NCBI RefSeq assembly: GCF_014698835.1
Contig: NZ_JACJTU010000014.1
Coordinates: 1 to 64,000 of the forward strand
Source: Nostoc paludosum FACHB-159
GTDB taxonomy: Bacteria; Cyanobacteriota; Cyanobacteriia; Cyanobacteriales; Nostocaceae
Direction of reading: 5' to 3'
Length of the DNA stretch: 64,000 nucleotides
The notes beneath the pieces are model-generated. The model saw only the letters and a program-made list of their open reading frames with translations, made no database searches and was not told the DNA's origin. Made by a program: the position numbers and the translations under genes. This document shows positions 1 through 8,720 of this stretch, piece after piece. Positions within the stretch are counted from its first letter, which is position 1; every line of letters begins with the position of its first letter.

Positions 1-151
1 CAAGCTTAGTAAATTTCATTACCGTAAGCAACATTTATCTAATACAACCTCTACCTATTTTCTCATGAATCTTTCATGCTTTGCCTCCAATACACCTGCT
101 TCTATTACGAATACAAGGCTTTCGGAATCAGATTCAACTAATACTCATGTA

Positions 152-388
152 CTATATATCGGCGATCGCTCTGTGCCAGTTGCGTAAGTCCTGATGGCTT
201 GACAAAACAAACTCTAATGCCTCTGGGCCTACCATCACCACAGTTGGCCTGCCAAGAAGATAAGTTTTGAAGATAGGGCCATACTGGTAATAACGCTTTT
301 TGCTAAAATCGCGGTCAAAAAAAAAGGAAAGTGTTTCACCTAATACAGGTAAACCAAAGCTTCCAGGAGGAATTTGATTATTTTTCAT
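152..388 (-). pseudogene. Cytochrome P450, 5' fragment
   Basis: The 78 codons encode only the N-terminus of a P450 of the CYP120-like type: the proline-rich hinge PPGSFGLPVLGE, then YGPIFKTYLLGRPTVVMVGPE and the FVLSSH segment that precedes helix B. A full P450 is over 400 residues, so haem-binding and oxygen-activating parts are absent. Homology stops after SSH (about residue 65), exactly where TGCGTAAGTCCT (181-192, plus strand) begins. That 12-mer is also the right end of the MITE-like element at 8570-8660. The last 13 codons are therefore element sequence, not P450. A faint P450-like stretch may persist in another frame around 70-135. The fragment cannot encode an active enzyme. Confidence 0.75.
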
Positions 389-1090
389 GGGTTAAGTTAT
401 TACAAAAGTTATTTAAACAACAATTTGCAATCTGCTTTATTTATAAATACAGCATTTTTTAGGTAAATTACGTACATGGCTAGGGGCACACACCTGTCAT
501 TACCGTTTTACCCCACCCTTTAATCCCCTCCCCCCAAACTCTTAGAATAAGTTTTGGCTTGAGACAAAACAGGGGTGAGCCGCATTGCCATCCTAAGTGA
601 GATCTACGATAACCTGTACTTTATCAACTGCAATCCGCTGTATATAGGACTCATATTTGATTTGGAGAAATACACGTAGGGGAGCCAGCCGCATGGGCGG
701 GTTTCCCGACTTGAGCGGACTGGCGTTGCGTTAGCCTGAGGGTACGGCACCAGTTAACGATTTAGGTGCGTTAGGCTACGCCATAAGACACCCTACAAAT
801 ACTTAGATTTTTTCATAACTCAAATCGGACTTCTATATTAAATCTCAGAATTAGGATATAGTAAGGTATTAGCCTTTTAAATTGCACAATTGTTCATGGT
901 ATTGACCGCTGACGGTTAACACTCAACAGTCAACACAAAAAGATGTGCAAATTAAATTTTCTTGGCAGTTTACAAATGCCAAATTAATGACAGCCTCTTA
1001 ACAAAGATTGTGGCGCACTCAATATAATTCTAGAAGTTCAAATCGGCATTGCCGAATCAAAGGATGATTTAGCAATGCCATCATTTTTAA
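389..1090. other. Intergenic region, no gene seen
   Basis: No convincing coding sequence lies here. It holds a MITE-like element (643-836) and, just downstream of the flippase stop, a hairpin with perfect 8-bp arms GGCATTGC (1045-1052) and GCAATGCC (1072-1079) that lacks a clear T-run on the minus strand. Confidence 0.6.
643..836. repeat. MITE-like element with imperfect terminal inverted repeats
   Basis: The left end TATAGGACTCATATTTGA and the inverted right end TATAGAAGTCCGATTTGA match at 14 of 18 positions. A second element with the same left end lies at 35382-35497, and an isolated end of the same sequence at 3329-3348. The interior (about 680-760) carries GGGTTTCCCGAC and GGCGTTGCGTTAGCC blocks similar to those at 60805-60875. 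No open reading frame is present, so it could move only with a transposase supplied elsewhere. Confidence 0.55.
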
Positions 1091-2593
1091 TTATCTTTTA
1101 CTCTGTCCCAATTTTTTAGATATTGATGGGCGAATAATATCAAGTATTTGTTGTACTATGTGTGGCGCCAGAGATATAATTAAGACTATATATGTCAGAC
1201 CACCCAAGAATATGCAAACAGCTAATAATGTTTGTATATTTACGAGATTTCTTAACAATTCCCTAAAGACAAAAATCACACCTGTCATACCCAGCACTCC
1301 AGTTAATGGAATTATGTACTGCCGTAGATAAACAGTCAATTTAATACCAATTAGTTTACGAATGAACCATAGATCTACAGGTGTCAGCAAGTAACTACGA
1401 ATCACATAAACTGCTGCAACAGCAACAATTCCCCAGTGTACAGCAATTGCAAAACCGATAACATTTGCTATGGAGTGCATAAAGTTTAGCCTTAGCTTCC
1501 AAGCCGGTTTACCCATAGCTGTGATTACAGTACTGTGGAAGTAGGCAACTGAATGAACAATTCCAATAAAAGCGAGTATTTGCATCACTGGAATACTTGG
1601 CAACCATTGTTGTCCGAATAACACTCTTACTAATTCGGGTGCTAATGCTGCCATACCCAAAAATGCTGGAAAAGAAATCAGGCTAGTAAGTTGGGTTACT
1701 TTGTAGAAACCACTTCTCAACTTTTCAGGTTCTTGCTGTAACCTAGAAAATGCAGGCATAGCTACCTGATTGATTACACCAGTTAACAACTGGGTAATGA
1801 TTAAGAGCAAACGGTAAGCGACGGAGTAATAACCCAAAGCAACTGGGCCTAAAAAATAACCAATCAGTAAGTCATCAGATCTGCGATTAACAAAGTTGAG
1901 TATTTGGGTTCCAACTACATTAATACCGAAGGAAAATAATTCTCGAAAATGCTTTTGAGAAAACTTTAATCTTGGTCGCCAATTGCTAGCCGACCAGAGA
2001 ACTAAAACCTTAACCAAACTATTTACTAACTGCTGACTAACTAGACTCCAAACACCAAAGCCCATGAAGGCCATTGTGACGCCAACTACGCCACCAAAGC
2101 ATACCGCTATCAGTTCGCGTATTGCTAAGGGTTTGAAATCGAGGTTGCGTTGAAAAATTGCTTCCTGAGTACTACTCAAGGAAATAATTACAAAACTGAG
2201 AGACAACCAGCGAATAATTGACGTTAACTGCGGCTTGAACTCCGGCTTAGACAAGAAGAAATCGGCAAACAATCCAGCAGCTGCAATACTGAGAACTGTC
2301 ATCACCAAGCCGATACCAAAGTTAGTCCAAAAAGCTGTATCGAGATGTTCTGGTTCTAGTTCCTTACGTTGAATGATCGCTACAGAAAATCCTTGGTCGA
2401 GAAAAATAGTTACGAATGCCAGGAATATACTAGCTGAAGCAACTAAACCAAAGGTCTCAGGCCCAAGCAGACGGGCAAGCAGCGCAAAAACAATAAAGGC
2501 GATCGCTTGGCGTCCCCAATTCTGAATTGCAGACCAAAATACACCTTTTAATGCCTTCTGTCGAAAATTGGATGATTCTTTAGGTGGTTCCAT
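1091..2593 (-). CDS. Polysaccharide flippase (Wzx/MOP superfamily)
   Basis: A 500-residue integral membrane protein with hydrophobic segments over its whole length, consistent with the 12-14 helices of MOP-family flippases. The N-terminus reads KALKGVFWSAIQNWGRQ then LLARLLGPETFGLVA, the usual start of WzxC-like lipopolysaccharide and exopolysaccharide exporters; a soluble basic segment follows near residue 210 (NWRPRLKFSQKHFRELF). Such proteins flip lipid-linked oligosaccharide repeat units across the inner membrane. No glycosyltransferase, polymerase or Wzc/Wza gene lies beside it, so its substrate cannot be inferred from context. It stands alone between long spacers and is complete. Confidence 0.85.
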   Translation of the reverse strand: MEPPKESSNFRQKALKGVFWSAIQNWGRQAIAFIVFALLARLLGPETFGLVASASIFLAFVTIFLDQGFSVAIIQRKELEPEHLDTAFWTNFGIGLVMTVLSIAAAGLFADFFLSKPEFKPQLTSIIRWLSLSFVIISLSSTQEAIFQRNLDFKPLAIRELIAVCFGGVVGVTMAFMGFGVWSLVSQQLVNSLVKVLVLWSASNWRPRLKFSQKHFRELFSFGINVVGTQILNFVNRRSDDLLIGYFLGPVALGYYSVAYRLLLIITQLLTGVINQVAMPAFSRLQQEPEKLRSGFYKVTQLTSLISFPAFLGMAALAPELVRVLFGQQWLPSIPVMQILAFIGIVHSVAYFHSTVITAMGKPAWKLRLNFMHSIANVIGFAIAVHWGIVAVAAVYVIRSYLLTPVDLWFIRKLIGIKLTVYLRQYIIPLTGVLGMTGVIFVFRELLRNLVNIQTLLAVCIFLGGLTYIVLIISLAPHIVQQILDIIRPSISKKLGQSKR

Positions 2594-3328
2594 TGGTTAA
2601 GTCTCTAAAAAAATTAATTCCTTTTGCTTGTACTCATATAGCCACAAGTATGGTTGTGATTTTTTCGAGCAAAAAACTCTTACTTCAATGAACTAAATCC
2701 TTCCACACGAGACTTGTTAAAGAAATCACATCAAAAAATACCCAAACATTGCTTCCACCTTGGGGCGAAAGTACCAAAAATATGCTTGATGAACAATAAT
2801 ATTCTCGATGTGCCTGGGCATTCTTCTTGACAAGTGCCTTAAAAGACATGGTTCCTAACAACACCCTATTATGAGTGTGGATTTAATCAGCTAATTTTTC
2901 CTGACCCAAATCAGAAACTCCAAATTTGACAGGCTATCAAACTATCATCAATAAAGTACAAAATTAAATATATAACATAAAGTGATTTTTTACTCAGCTA
3001 ATTTCAGTATATTACTGATGCTGTAGCTATCCTAACGCATAAGTGCTTACGAACTAAAGTATGATACTCATGAAATTACAAAAAATAAACGATCCTATTT
3101 TTGATATCAAAACGACTTATTTTGCCTCTATTACCCGATCCTATGCCCTAAAACCAATGGGATATTTTGCGATTTGCAAGTCGCTTATATCCTTATAAGT
3201 CAACCTTAAAAATCAAAAAATTTATCAAAGCTTTAAATTGTATAAAAATCTGGTTAAAATTTTTAAAATTATTTGCATAGGAAGGGAACAGGCAACACTC
3301 CAAGCACAAGCGTACTAATTTTTTCAAA

Positions 3329-3348
3329 AATCAAATATGAGTCCTATA
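3329..3348. repeat. Solo MITE-type terminal sequence
   Basis: AATCAAATATGAGTCCTATA is the exact reverse complement of the left end of the elements starting at 643 and 35382. No partner end was found within a few hundred bases on either side, so this is probably a decayed copy. Confidence 0.45.
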
Positions 3349-3563
3349 GTGGCTTAGAGTTCTGAATTTGTCAGTTTTAAAAACTCTGAGTTCAGCTATA
3401 TTCCAATACGGTTGAATTAAGGAGTAAGAATCAATTTGCGTCCCTTGGGTTTCCTTCCTCAAGCGAACATTGGAAGAAGTTTAAATTATCAATAATGTAA
3501 GCAAATCTGATATAACTATTCAACCTGATATGATATACTATCGTACATTTAAATTGCATAATT

Positions 3564-3587
3564 AGGGCGGGCTTTTTGACCCACCCT
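3564..3587 (-). terminator. Hairpin downstream of ilvD
   Basis: On the minus strand AGGGTGGG pairs with CCCGCCCT (one G-T pair) around an 8-nt loop, about 70 bases after the ilvD stop. No strong T-run follows, so a repeated extragenic palindrome is an alternative. Confidence 0.4.
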
Positions 3588-3656
3588 ACAAGGATTTGAT
3601 TTAATCTGATTATGCAGTTTAGATGTTTTTTAGTTTATTACTGCCAAATCTCCACT

Positions 3657-5342
3657 TCAAAATAAATCTAAATCCGTCACTGCGCCAACACTGCTAGAAG
3701 ATACCAACTTGGCATATTTCGCCAACACGCCTTTAGTGTAACGTGGTGCAGGAGGTTGCCAATTAGCACGGCGACGAGCTAATTCTTCATCAGAGATATT
3801 TAACTGCAATAAACGAGCTGGTGCATCAATAGTAATGCTATCGCCTTCTTCTACAAGAGCGATCGCTCCTCCAACTGCTGCTTCTGGTGCAACGTGACCG
3901 ACTACCATCCCGTAAGTACCGCCTGAAAATCGCCCATCAGTAATTAATCCCACGGCATCACCCAAGCCAGCACCAATAATTGCTGAGGTAGGAGCTAACA
4001 TTTCCCGCATTCCAGGGCCACCTTTAGGCCCTTCGTAGCGGATAACTAAAATATCCCCTGGTTGAATCTTACCCGCCAAAATCGCATCTAAGGAAGCTTC
4101 TTCCGATTCAAATACCCGTGCAGGGCCGGTGATTACTGGTTTTTTCACCCCGGTAATTTTAGCTACAGCTCCTTCTGTTGCCAGATTCCCTCTGAGAATA
4201 GCGAGATGCCCTTGGGCATACATCGGATTATTCCAAGGACGAATTACATCTTGGTTGGCAGACGGTTCTTCTGGGATGTCTGCTAATATCTCTGCAATAG
4301 TTTGTCCAGAGATCGTAATGCAGTCTGGATGCAGTAAATCATGCACAAGTAGCATTTTCATTACTTGGGGAATGCCTCCAGCTTTGTGCAAGTCTGTAGC
4401 TACATATTTACCACTTGGTTTTAAATCGCACAAAACGGGGACGCGGCCGCGGATCGTTTCAAAGTCGTCTATAGTTAACTCTACCTCTGCGGCACGAGCG
4501 ATCGCCAAGAAATGCAACACTGCATTTGTGGAACCACCCACCGCCATAATTACAGAAATAGCGTTCTCTATAGATTTGCGGGTAATAATTTGTCGGGGTA
4601 AGATTTGTTTCTTGATGGCTTCGACTAAAACAAATGCTGATTTTTCTGTACTGTCAGCTTTTTCGGCATCTTCGGCCGCCATTGTGGAGGAATAGGGTAA
4701 ACTCATACCCAACGCCTCGAAAGCAGAAGACATGGTATTAGCTGTGTACATTCCACCACAGGAACCAGCGCCAGGACAAGCCCGACTTTCAACTTCTAAT
4801 AATTCCTTTTCGTCAATTTTCCCAGCACTGTATTGACCAACAGCTTCAAAAGAACTGACAACAGTTAAATCGCGTCCATTGTAGTGACCGGGTTTGATGG
4901 TGCCACCATAAACAAAGATAGCCGGAATATTCATCCGCGCCATGGCCAGCATTGCTCCTGGCATATTTTTATCACAACCACCAATCGCCAGTACGCCATC
5001 CATACTTTGTCCAGTGCAGGCGGTTTCAATGGAATCAGCAATAACTTCCCGTGACACTAGGGAATATTTCATCCCTTCAGTTCCCATTGAAATCCCATCG
5101 CTAATGGTAATCGTCCCGAACAATTGCGGCATCGCCCCAGCAGTTTTAATCCCAACTTCTGCCCGTTGTGCGAGTGTATTGATTCCCATGTTACAGGGAG
5201 TGATTGTACTATAACCATTGGCAATGCCCACAATGGCTTTGTTGAAATCCTCATCTTTAAAACCAACTGCACGCAGCATAGCTCGATTAGGCGATCGCTG
5301 CACCCCTTTGGTGACAATTTGGCTTCTCAAATTATCCGACAT
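3657..5342 (-). CDS. ilvD: Dihydroxy-acid dehydratase
   Basis: Catalyses the dehydration of 2,3-dihydroxy acids to 2-oxo acids, the third common step of isoleucine and valine synthesis. The 561-residue length is typical. The three cysteines expected to hold the iron-sulfur cluster are present: C50 (TITPCNMG), C123 (GGCDKNMPG) and C195 ([14 protein letters not shown]). The C-terminal part has the conserved [12 protein letters not shown] and [15 protein letters not shown] blocks. The start at 5342 is preceded on the minus strand by AAAGGA about 6 bases upstream. It is monocistronic here, with no other ilv gene in the window. Confidence 0.97.
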   Translation of the reverse strand: MSDNLRSQIVTKGVQRSPNRAMLRAVGFKDEDFNKAIVGIANGYSTITPCNMGINTLAQRAEVGIKTAGAMPQLFGTITISDGISMGTEGMKYSLVSREVIADSIETACTGQSMDGVLAIGGCDKNMPGAMLAMARMNIPAIFVYGGTIKPGHYNGRDLTVVSSFEAVGQYSAGKIDEKELLEVESRACPGAGSCGGMYTANTMSSAFEALGMSLPYSSTMAAEDAEKADSTEKSAFVLVEAIKKQILPRQIITRKSIENAISVIMAVGGSTNAVLHFLAIARAAEVELTIDDFETIRGRVPVLCDLKPSGKYVATDLHKAGGIPQVMKMLLVHDLLHPDCITISGQTIAEILADIPEEPSANQDVIRPWNNPMYAQGHLAILRGNLATEGAVAKITGVKKPVITGPARVFESEEASLDAILAGKIQPGDILVIRYEGPKGGPGMREMLAPTSAIIGAGLGDAVGLITDGRFSGGTYGMVVGHVAPEAAVGGAIALVEEGDSITIDAPARLLQLNISDEELARRRANWQPPAPRYTKGVLAKYAKLVSSSSVGAVTDLDLF

Positions 5343-5478
5343 CTTTTTTCCTTTCGTGCCATCATCGCAACTGTCGCGATTGTATCACCTGATTTTCTCA
5401 TGGTTGGGGGGCGCGATCGACCTTGAGTAATTCTTGATGTTTCATCAAAAAAATGCCCACTAACCAGCGAATGAAGAT

Positions 5479-5505
5479 AAAAAAAGGGAGAGGTTCACCT
5501 CTCCC
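5479..5505 (-). terminator. Rho-independent terminator after the first RTX gene
   Basis: On the minus strand GGGAGAGG pairs perfectly with CCTCTCCC around a 4-nt loop, followed by seven T residues (complement of 5479-5485). It lies 28 bases past the stop of the 5533-7839 gene. Confidence 0.85.
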
Positions 5506-5532
5506 CCCGACTATTCAATTATCCTGATTTAA

Positions 5533-7839
5533 TTAAAGGATAATGTCGCTTCCAGGATTTCCTGCCGCTACAAATAGTGCTGGCGCTCCTACAAGCCGAA
5601 TTTCAAATTCAGCAGAAGCATCGAGATCGAGGTTACCTTGAAGAATGCCGCCAGCATAACGGAGACTACCGACTCCGAATGCACCGCCGAAAGTGAAGGC
5701 TTGGTTGCCTGCTAAAAATGGGTTAGCGTCAATGTCAGATAAATCGAGTTGATCCCCTAATCCAACACCGTTGCCAACGAAGTCATTGATGACATCGCGC
5801 AACAGACCAGGTAGACTTTCTGAAACTGAGTCGTAATTGAAAACATCGTTACCTGTTCCTCCAGTCAGAACATCAGTTCCATTACCACCAGTGATGCGAT
5901 CGTTGCCAGCACCACCGTTAATGTTATCGTTGCCACCATCGCCTCTGAGGGTATCGTTGCCAGCACCACCGTTAATGTTATCGTTGCCATTCCCACCGGA
6001 TAACTGGTTATTTTGGGTATCGCCAGTAATGCTGTCATTTGCATTTGTACCGATGACATTATCAAAGTTAACCGCAGTAAATGACAATACTCCCAAACCA
6101 GGAACGTTATTAGCAGATAAACTTTGAGTTTGCAAGTTAACGTTAATAAATACCCCAGCCAAAGATGCGGATGCATCTATAGTATTATTGGCAGCACTCG
6201 CATTCGCAACAACTTTTTCGACTTTAAAGAGTTGGTCTTGCCCAAATCCCCCAGCTTTTTGAACGGTTCCAACACCTGACAAGGTGATTTGACCTAGTTG
6301 ACTGTAGTCTGCGGTATCAATACCATCTCCACCATTAATATTGTCATTACCAGCACTGCCTTTGAATGTATCAGTGCCAGCACCACCATTGAGGCTATCG
6401 TTGCCAGCACCACCATCAAGGCTGTCGTTACCATTGCCTCCATTGAGGGTGTCGTTGCCAGCACCACCATTAATAGTATCGTTACCATCTAACCCAGAAA
6501 GTACATTATTCCCACCGTTGCCATTGATGACGTTGTTGCGAGTGTTGCCTGTACCGTTAATTACTCCAAACCCTGTCAAAGTCAAGTTCTCTAAGTTAGC
6601 ACTCAAGGTGTAGCTGACTGAAGACTGTACAGTGTCTACACCGCCCAAAGCATCACCAAATATTTCGCTGGCTACATCCCCAACGTTGTCTACGATGTAG
6701 AGGTCATCGTTGTCGCCACCGTCTAGTCTGTCAGCACCTGTGCCCCCATCGACAGTATCGTTGCCATTACCACCAAAGATAGTATCGTTACCAGCCAACC
6801 CAGAGAGTCTATTATTGCCACTGTTGCCGTTGATGACGTTATCCCGTAAGTTGCCTGTACCGTTAATTGCTGCAAACCCCGTCAAAGTTAGGTTCTCCAG
6901 GTTAGCACTTAAGGTGTAGGTGACTGAAGACTGTACAGTGTCTACACCGCCTAAAGCATCACCAAAGAATTCGGTAGCTACATCCCCAACGTTGTCTACA
7001 ATGTAGAGGTCATCATTGTCACCACCGTCTAAACTGTCAGCACCTGTGCCTCCATCGACAGTATCGTTGCCATTCCCACCAAAGATAGTATCGTTACCAT
7101 CCAACCCAGAGAGGAAATTATTGCCACTGTTGCCGTTGATAACGTTGTTGCGGAAGTTGCCTGTACCGTTAATTGCTTCAAACCCTGTCAAATTTAGGTT
7201 TTCCAGGTTAGCACTTAAGGTGTAGCTGACTGAAGACTGTACAGTGTCTACACCACCTAAAGCATCACCAAATACTTCGCTAGCAACATCGAAAATGTTA
7301 TCTACGATGTAGATGTCATCATTGTCACCACCGTCCATTATGTCAGCACCTGTGCCGCCATCTAAAAAGTCGTTGCCCAATCCACCGTTAATAGTATCGT
7401 TACCATCCAACCCAAAGAGGCTATTATTAGCACTGTTGCCGTTGATAACGTTGTTGCGGAAGTTGCCTGTGCCGCTAATTGCTGCAAACCCTGTTAAAGT
7501 TAGGTTTTCTAGGTTATCGCTTAAGGTGTAGGTGACTGAAGACTGTACAGTGTCTACACCACCTAAAGCATCACCAAATATTTCGCTGGCTACATCCCCA
7601 ACGTTGTCTACGATGTAGAGGTCATCATTGTCGCCACCGTCCATTATGTCAGCACCCGCGCCGCCATCTACGGTGTCGTTGCCATTGCCTCCATTGAGAG
7701 TGTCGTTAGTACCAAGACCTGTGAGACTGTCGTTACCGTCAAATCCGTTGATGACATCAGCAAAATCAATATTAAAAAAAGGAAAATCAAATACACCGAC
7801 GAGATTGTCATTGAAATTAGTACCGTTAATAGTTGCCAT
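5533..7839 (-). CDS. RTX-type calcium-binding repeat protein (768 aa)
   Basis: Many GGxGND-type nonapeptides ([36 protein letters not shown]) mark a hemolysin-type calcium-binding beta-roll protein. Residues about 44-452 are four tandem copies of a 102-residue unit: nonapeptides, a [15 protein letters not shown] segment, [18 protein letters not shown], then [14 protein letters not shown]. The next block (about 450-660) is mostly nonapeptides. The C-terminus ([20 protein letters not shown] to GNPGSDIIL) ends with hydrophobic residues and is shared with the neighbour at 8721. There is no N-terminal signal peptide, so type I secretion through a C-terminal signal is inferred; no type I exporter lies in the window. 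No catalytic domain was recognised; a matrix or surface role is likely but unproven. Confidence 0.85.
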   Translation of the reverse strand: MATINGTNFNDNLVGVFDFPFFNIDFADVINGFDGNDSLTGLGTNDTLNGGNGNDTVDGGAGADIMDGGDNDDLYIVDNVGDVASEIFGDALGGVDTVQSSVTYTLSDNLENLTLTGFAAISGTGNFRNNVINGNSANNSLFGLDGNDTINGGLGNDFLDGGTGADIMDGGDNDDIYIVDNIFDVASEVFGDALGGVDTVQSSVSYTLSANLENLNLTGFEAINGTGNFRNNVINGNSGNNFLSGLDGNDTIFGGNGNDTVDGGTGADSLDGGDNDDLYIVDNVGDVATEFFGDALGGVDTVQSSVTYTLSANLENLTLTGFAAINGTGNLRDNVINGNSGNNRLSGLAGNDTIFGGNGNDTVDGGTGADRLDGGDNDDLYIVDNVGDVASEIFGDALGGVDTVQSSVSYTLSANLENLTLTGFGVINGTGNTRNNVINGNGGNNVLSGLDGNDTINGGAGNDTLNGGNGNDSLDGGAGNDSLNGGAGTDTFKGSAGNDNINGGDGIDTADYSQLGQITLSGVGTVQKAGGFGQDQLFKVEKVVANASAANNTIDASASLAGVFINVNLQTQSLSANNVPGLGVLSFTAVNFDNVIGTNANDSITGDTQNNQLSGGNGNDNINGGAGNDTLRGDGGNDNINGGAGNDRITGGNGTDVLTGGTGNDVFNYDSVSESLPGLLRDVINDFVGNGVGLGDQLDLSDIDANPFLAGNQAFTFGGAFGVGSLRYAGGILQGNLDLDASAEFEIRLVGAPALFVAAGNPGSDIIL
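6487..7710. repeat. Four tandem 306-bp coding repeats
   Basis: The block GACTGAAGACTGTACAGTGT recurs at 6616, 6922, 7228 and 7534, an exact 306-bp period, with high nucleotide identity across each unit. The paralogue at 8721-10154 holds two units with the same period. Such near-identical in-frame repeats allow copy-number change by recombination. Confidence 0.85.
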
Positions 7840-8073
7840 AATCTACGTTTATCCTTGAATTTGTTAGGTAAAGAACTATCCCACTACTTCCCGATCGCGA
7901 AATGAGGTGGAGAAATCAAAAAAAAGTTGAATCAGACATAGTTGGAATAGGCGATCGCACTCAAGTCCGACCATTCGAGAACTACTGCACATATCAACGG
8001 TGCTGGCATCAAAAATTTGGCTTGCTGAATCGAAAGCATAAATTACCCTTTTCGATATCAGTAAACAAGAATT

Positions 8074-8261
8074 GTTTGAGCCTTAACGAAGGCAGTCATT
8101 CTTTGATAGAAACTAAAAAGGATATTAAACACAGTTGCTAACCACAGCCCCCAAACACTTGAGGACTGCTTGAGCCTTGACGAAGGCAGTCATTCTTTGA
8201 TGGAAACTAAAAAGGACATTACATACAGTTGCTAACGGCAGCCCCCAAACACTTGAGGACT
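8074..8261. repeat. 94-bp tandem duplication
   Basis: Two adjacent copies (8074-8167 and 8168-8261) share TTGAGCCTT, CGAAGGCAGTCATTCTTTGA, ACAGTTGCTAAC and CCCCCAAACACTTGAGGACT with only a few substitutions. It has no counterpart upstream of the second RTX gene, so it arose after the gene duplication or was lost there. Confidence 0.85.
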
Positions 8262-8504
8262 TGCTAATGATAGAAACCTGTTAAGACAGAGGCTGCATGA
8301 ATGATTTGCCTCATCCTACGGTGAAGCAAATTTATACTTCAATCAGCAACGCCAAAAATTATCTTATGAGTGATGCTATATCCTTGTGCCCTCATGTCTT
8401 TGCTAGTGTAAGACTAGTTTTCTAAGGAACAAGGAGATTCTTTCGTCTCAACTGTGGTTGTTTGGGAATGTTTTTACTTTATATCAAAATAAAAAGGTAA
8501 TAAT

Positions 8505-8522
8505 AGTACCCCTAAGGGTACT
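8505..8522. promoter_or_regulatory. Conserved inverted repeat upstream of RTX paralogue 1
   Basis: AGTACCC-CTAA-GGGTACT is a perfect 7-bp hairpin 666 bases upstream of the 5533-7839 start. The same arms with loop CTGA recur at 10476-10493 upstream of the second RTX gene. On the plus strand the copy here is followed by a run of T, so it could terminate rightward transcripts; on the minus strand it would sit in the leader or promoter region. Conservation in both paralogues suggests function. Confidence 0.45.
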
Positions 8523-8569
8523 TTTTTTAGCTATGATAGAAAACTAACAAATAGCACTATAGAAATAAC

Positions 8570-8660
8570 AGGACGTACGCAAAATCATGAAAAAACGAAC
8601 CGCAAAGGACGCAAAGGACACAAAGAAATAAGAGTTTCAGAGATTTTTTGCGTAAGTCCT
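8570..8660. repeat. 91-bp MITE-like element
   Basis: The terminal inverted repeats are AGGACGTACGCAAAA on the left and AGGACTTACGCAAAA read inward from the right, one mismatch in 15. The interior holds the CGCAAAGGACGCAAAGGACA motif common in Nostoc spacers; a related one is at 48580-48605. The same terminal 12-mer ends the P450 fragment at 181-192, and AGGACTTACGC occurs alone at 14619. Confidence 0.65.
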
Positions 8661-8693
8661 AAATAAAAAGGAAGAGGCAAGGTTACCTCTCCC
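8661..8693 (-). terminator. Rho-independent terminator after the second RTX gene
   Basis: On the minus strand GGAGAGG pairs with CCTCTTCC (one wobble) around an 8-nt loop, followed by TTTTTATTT. It is 28 bases past the stop of the 8721-10154 gene and closely resembles the terminator of the paralogue at 5479-5505. Confidence 0.8.
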
Positions 8694-8720
8694 CCCAACT
8701 ATTCAATTATCTCTACTTTA

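Larger units (their letters stand above)
2594..3656. other. 1.06-kb spacer, no gene seen
   Basis: Very AT-rich sequence between the flippase start and the ilvD stop. No reading frame with plausible composition is visible on either strand. It contains an isolated MITE-type end (3329-3348) and a hairpin after ilvD (3564-3587). Confidence 0.6.
7840..8720. other. Spacer between the RTX paralogues
   Basis: Upstream region of the first RTX gene. Bases 7840-8035 resemble 10155-10350 upstream of the second RTX gene (shared AAATGAGGT, GAGAAAT, GTTGGAATA or ATTGGAATA, GCGATCGCA and TGGCATCAAAA blocks). Bases 8460-8530 resemble 10440-10500. Between these matching parts lie about 340 extra bases, including a 94-bp tandem duplication. 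No credible gene is seen. Confidence 0.65.

Noticed and set aside
6487..7710. CRISPR-like regular repeat
   Set aside because: The 306-bp period is coding sequence of RTX units, not short repeats with unique spacers.
5837..7858. Seven proline- and serine-rich plus-strand frames opposite the first RTX gene, with similar ones opposite the second RTX gene at 9061-10224
   Set aside because: They are antisense to the glycine/asparagine/aspartate-rich repeats, repeat with the same 306-bp period and have no start signals.
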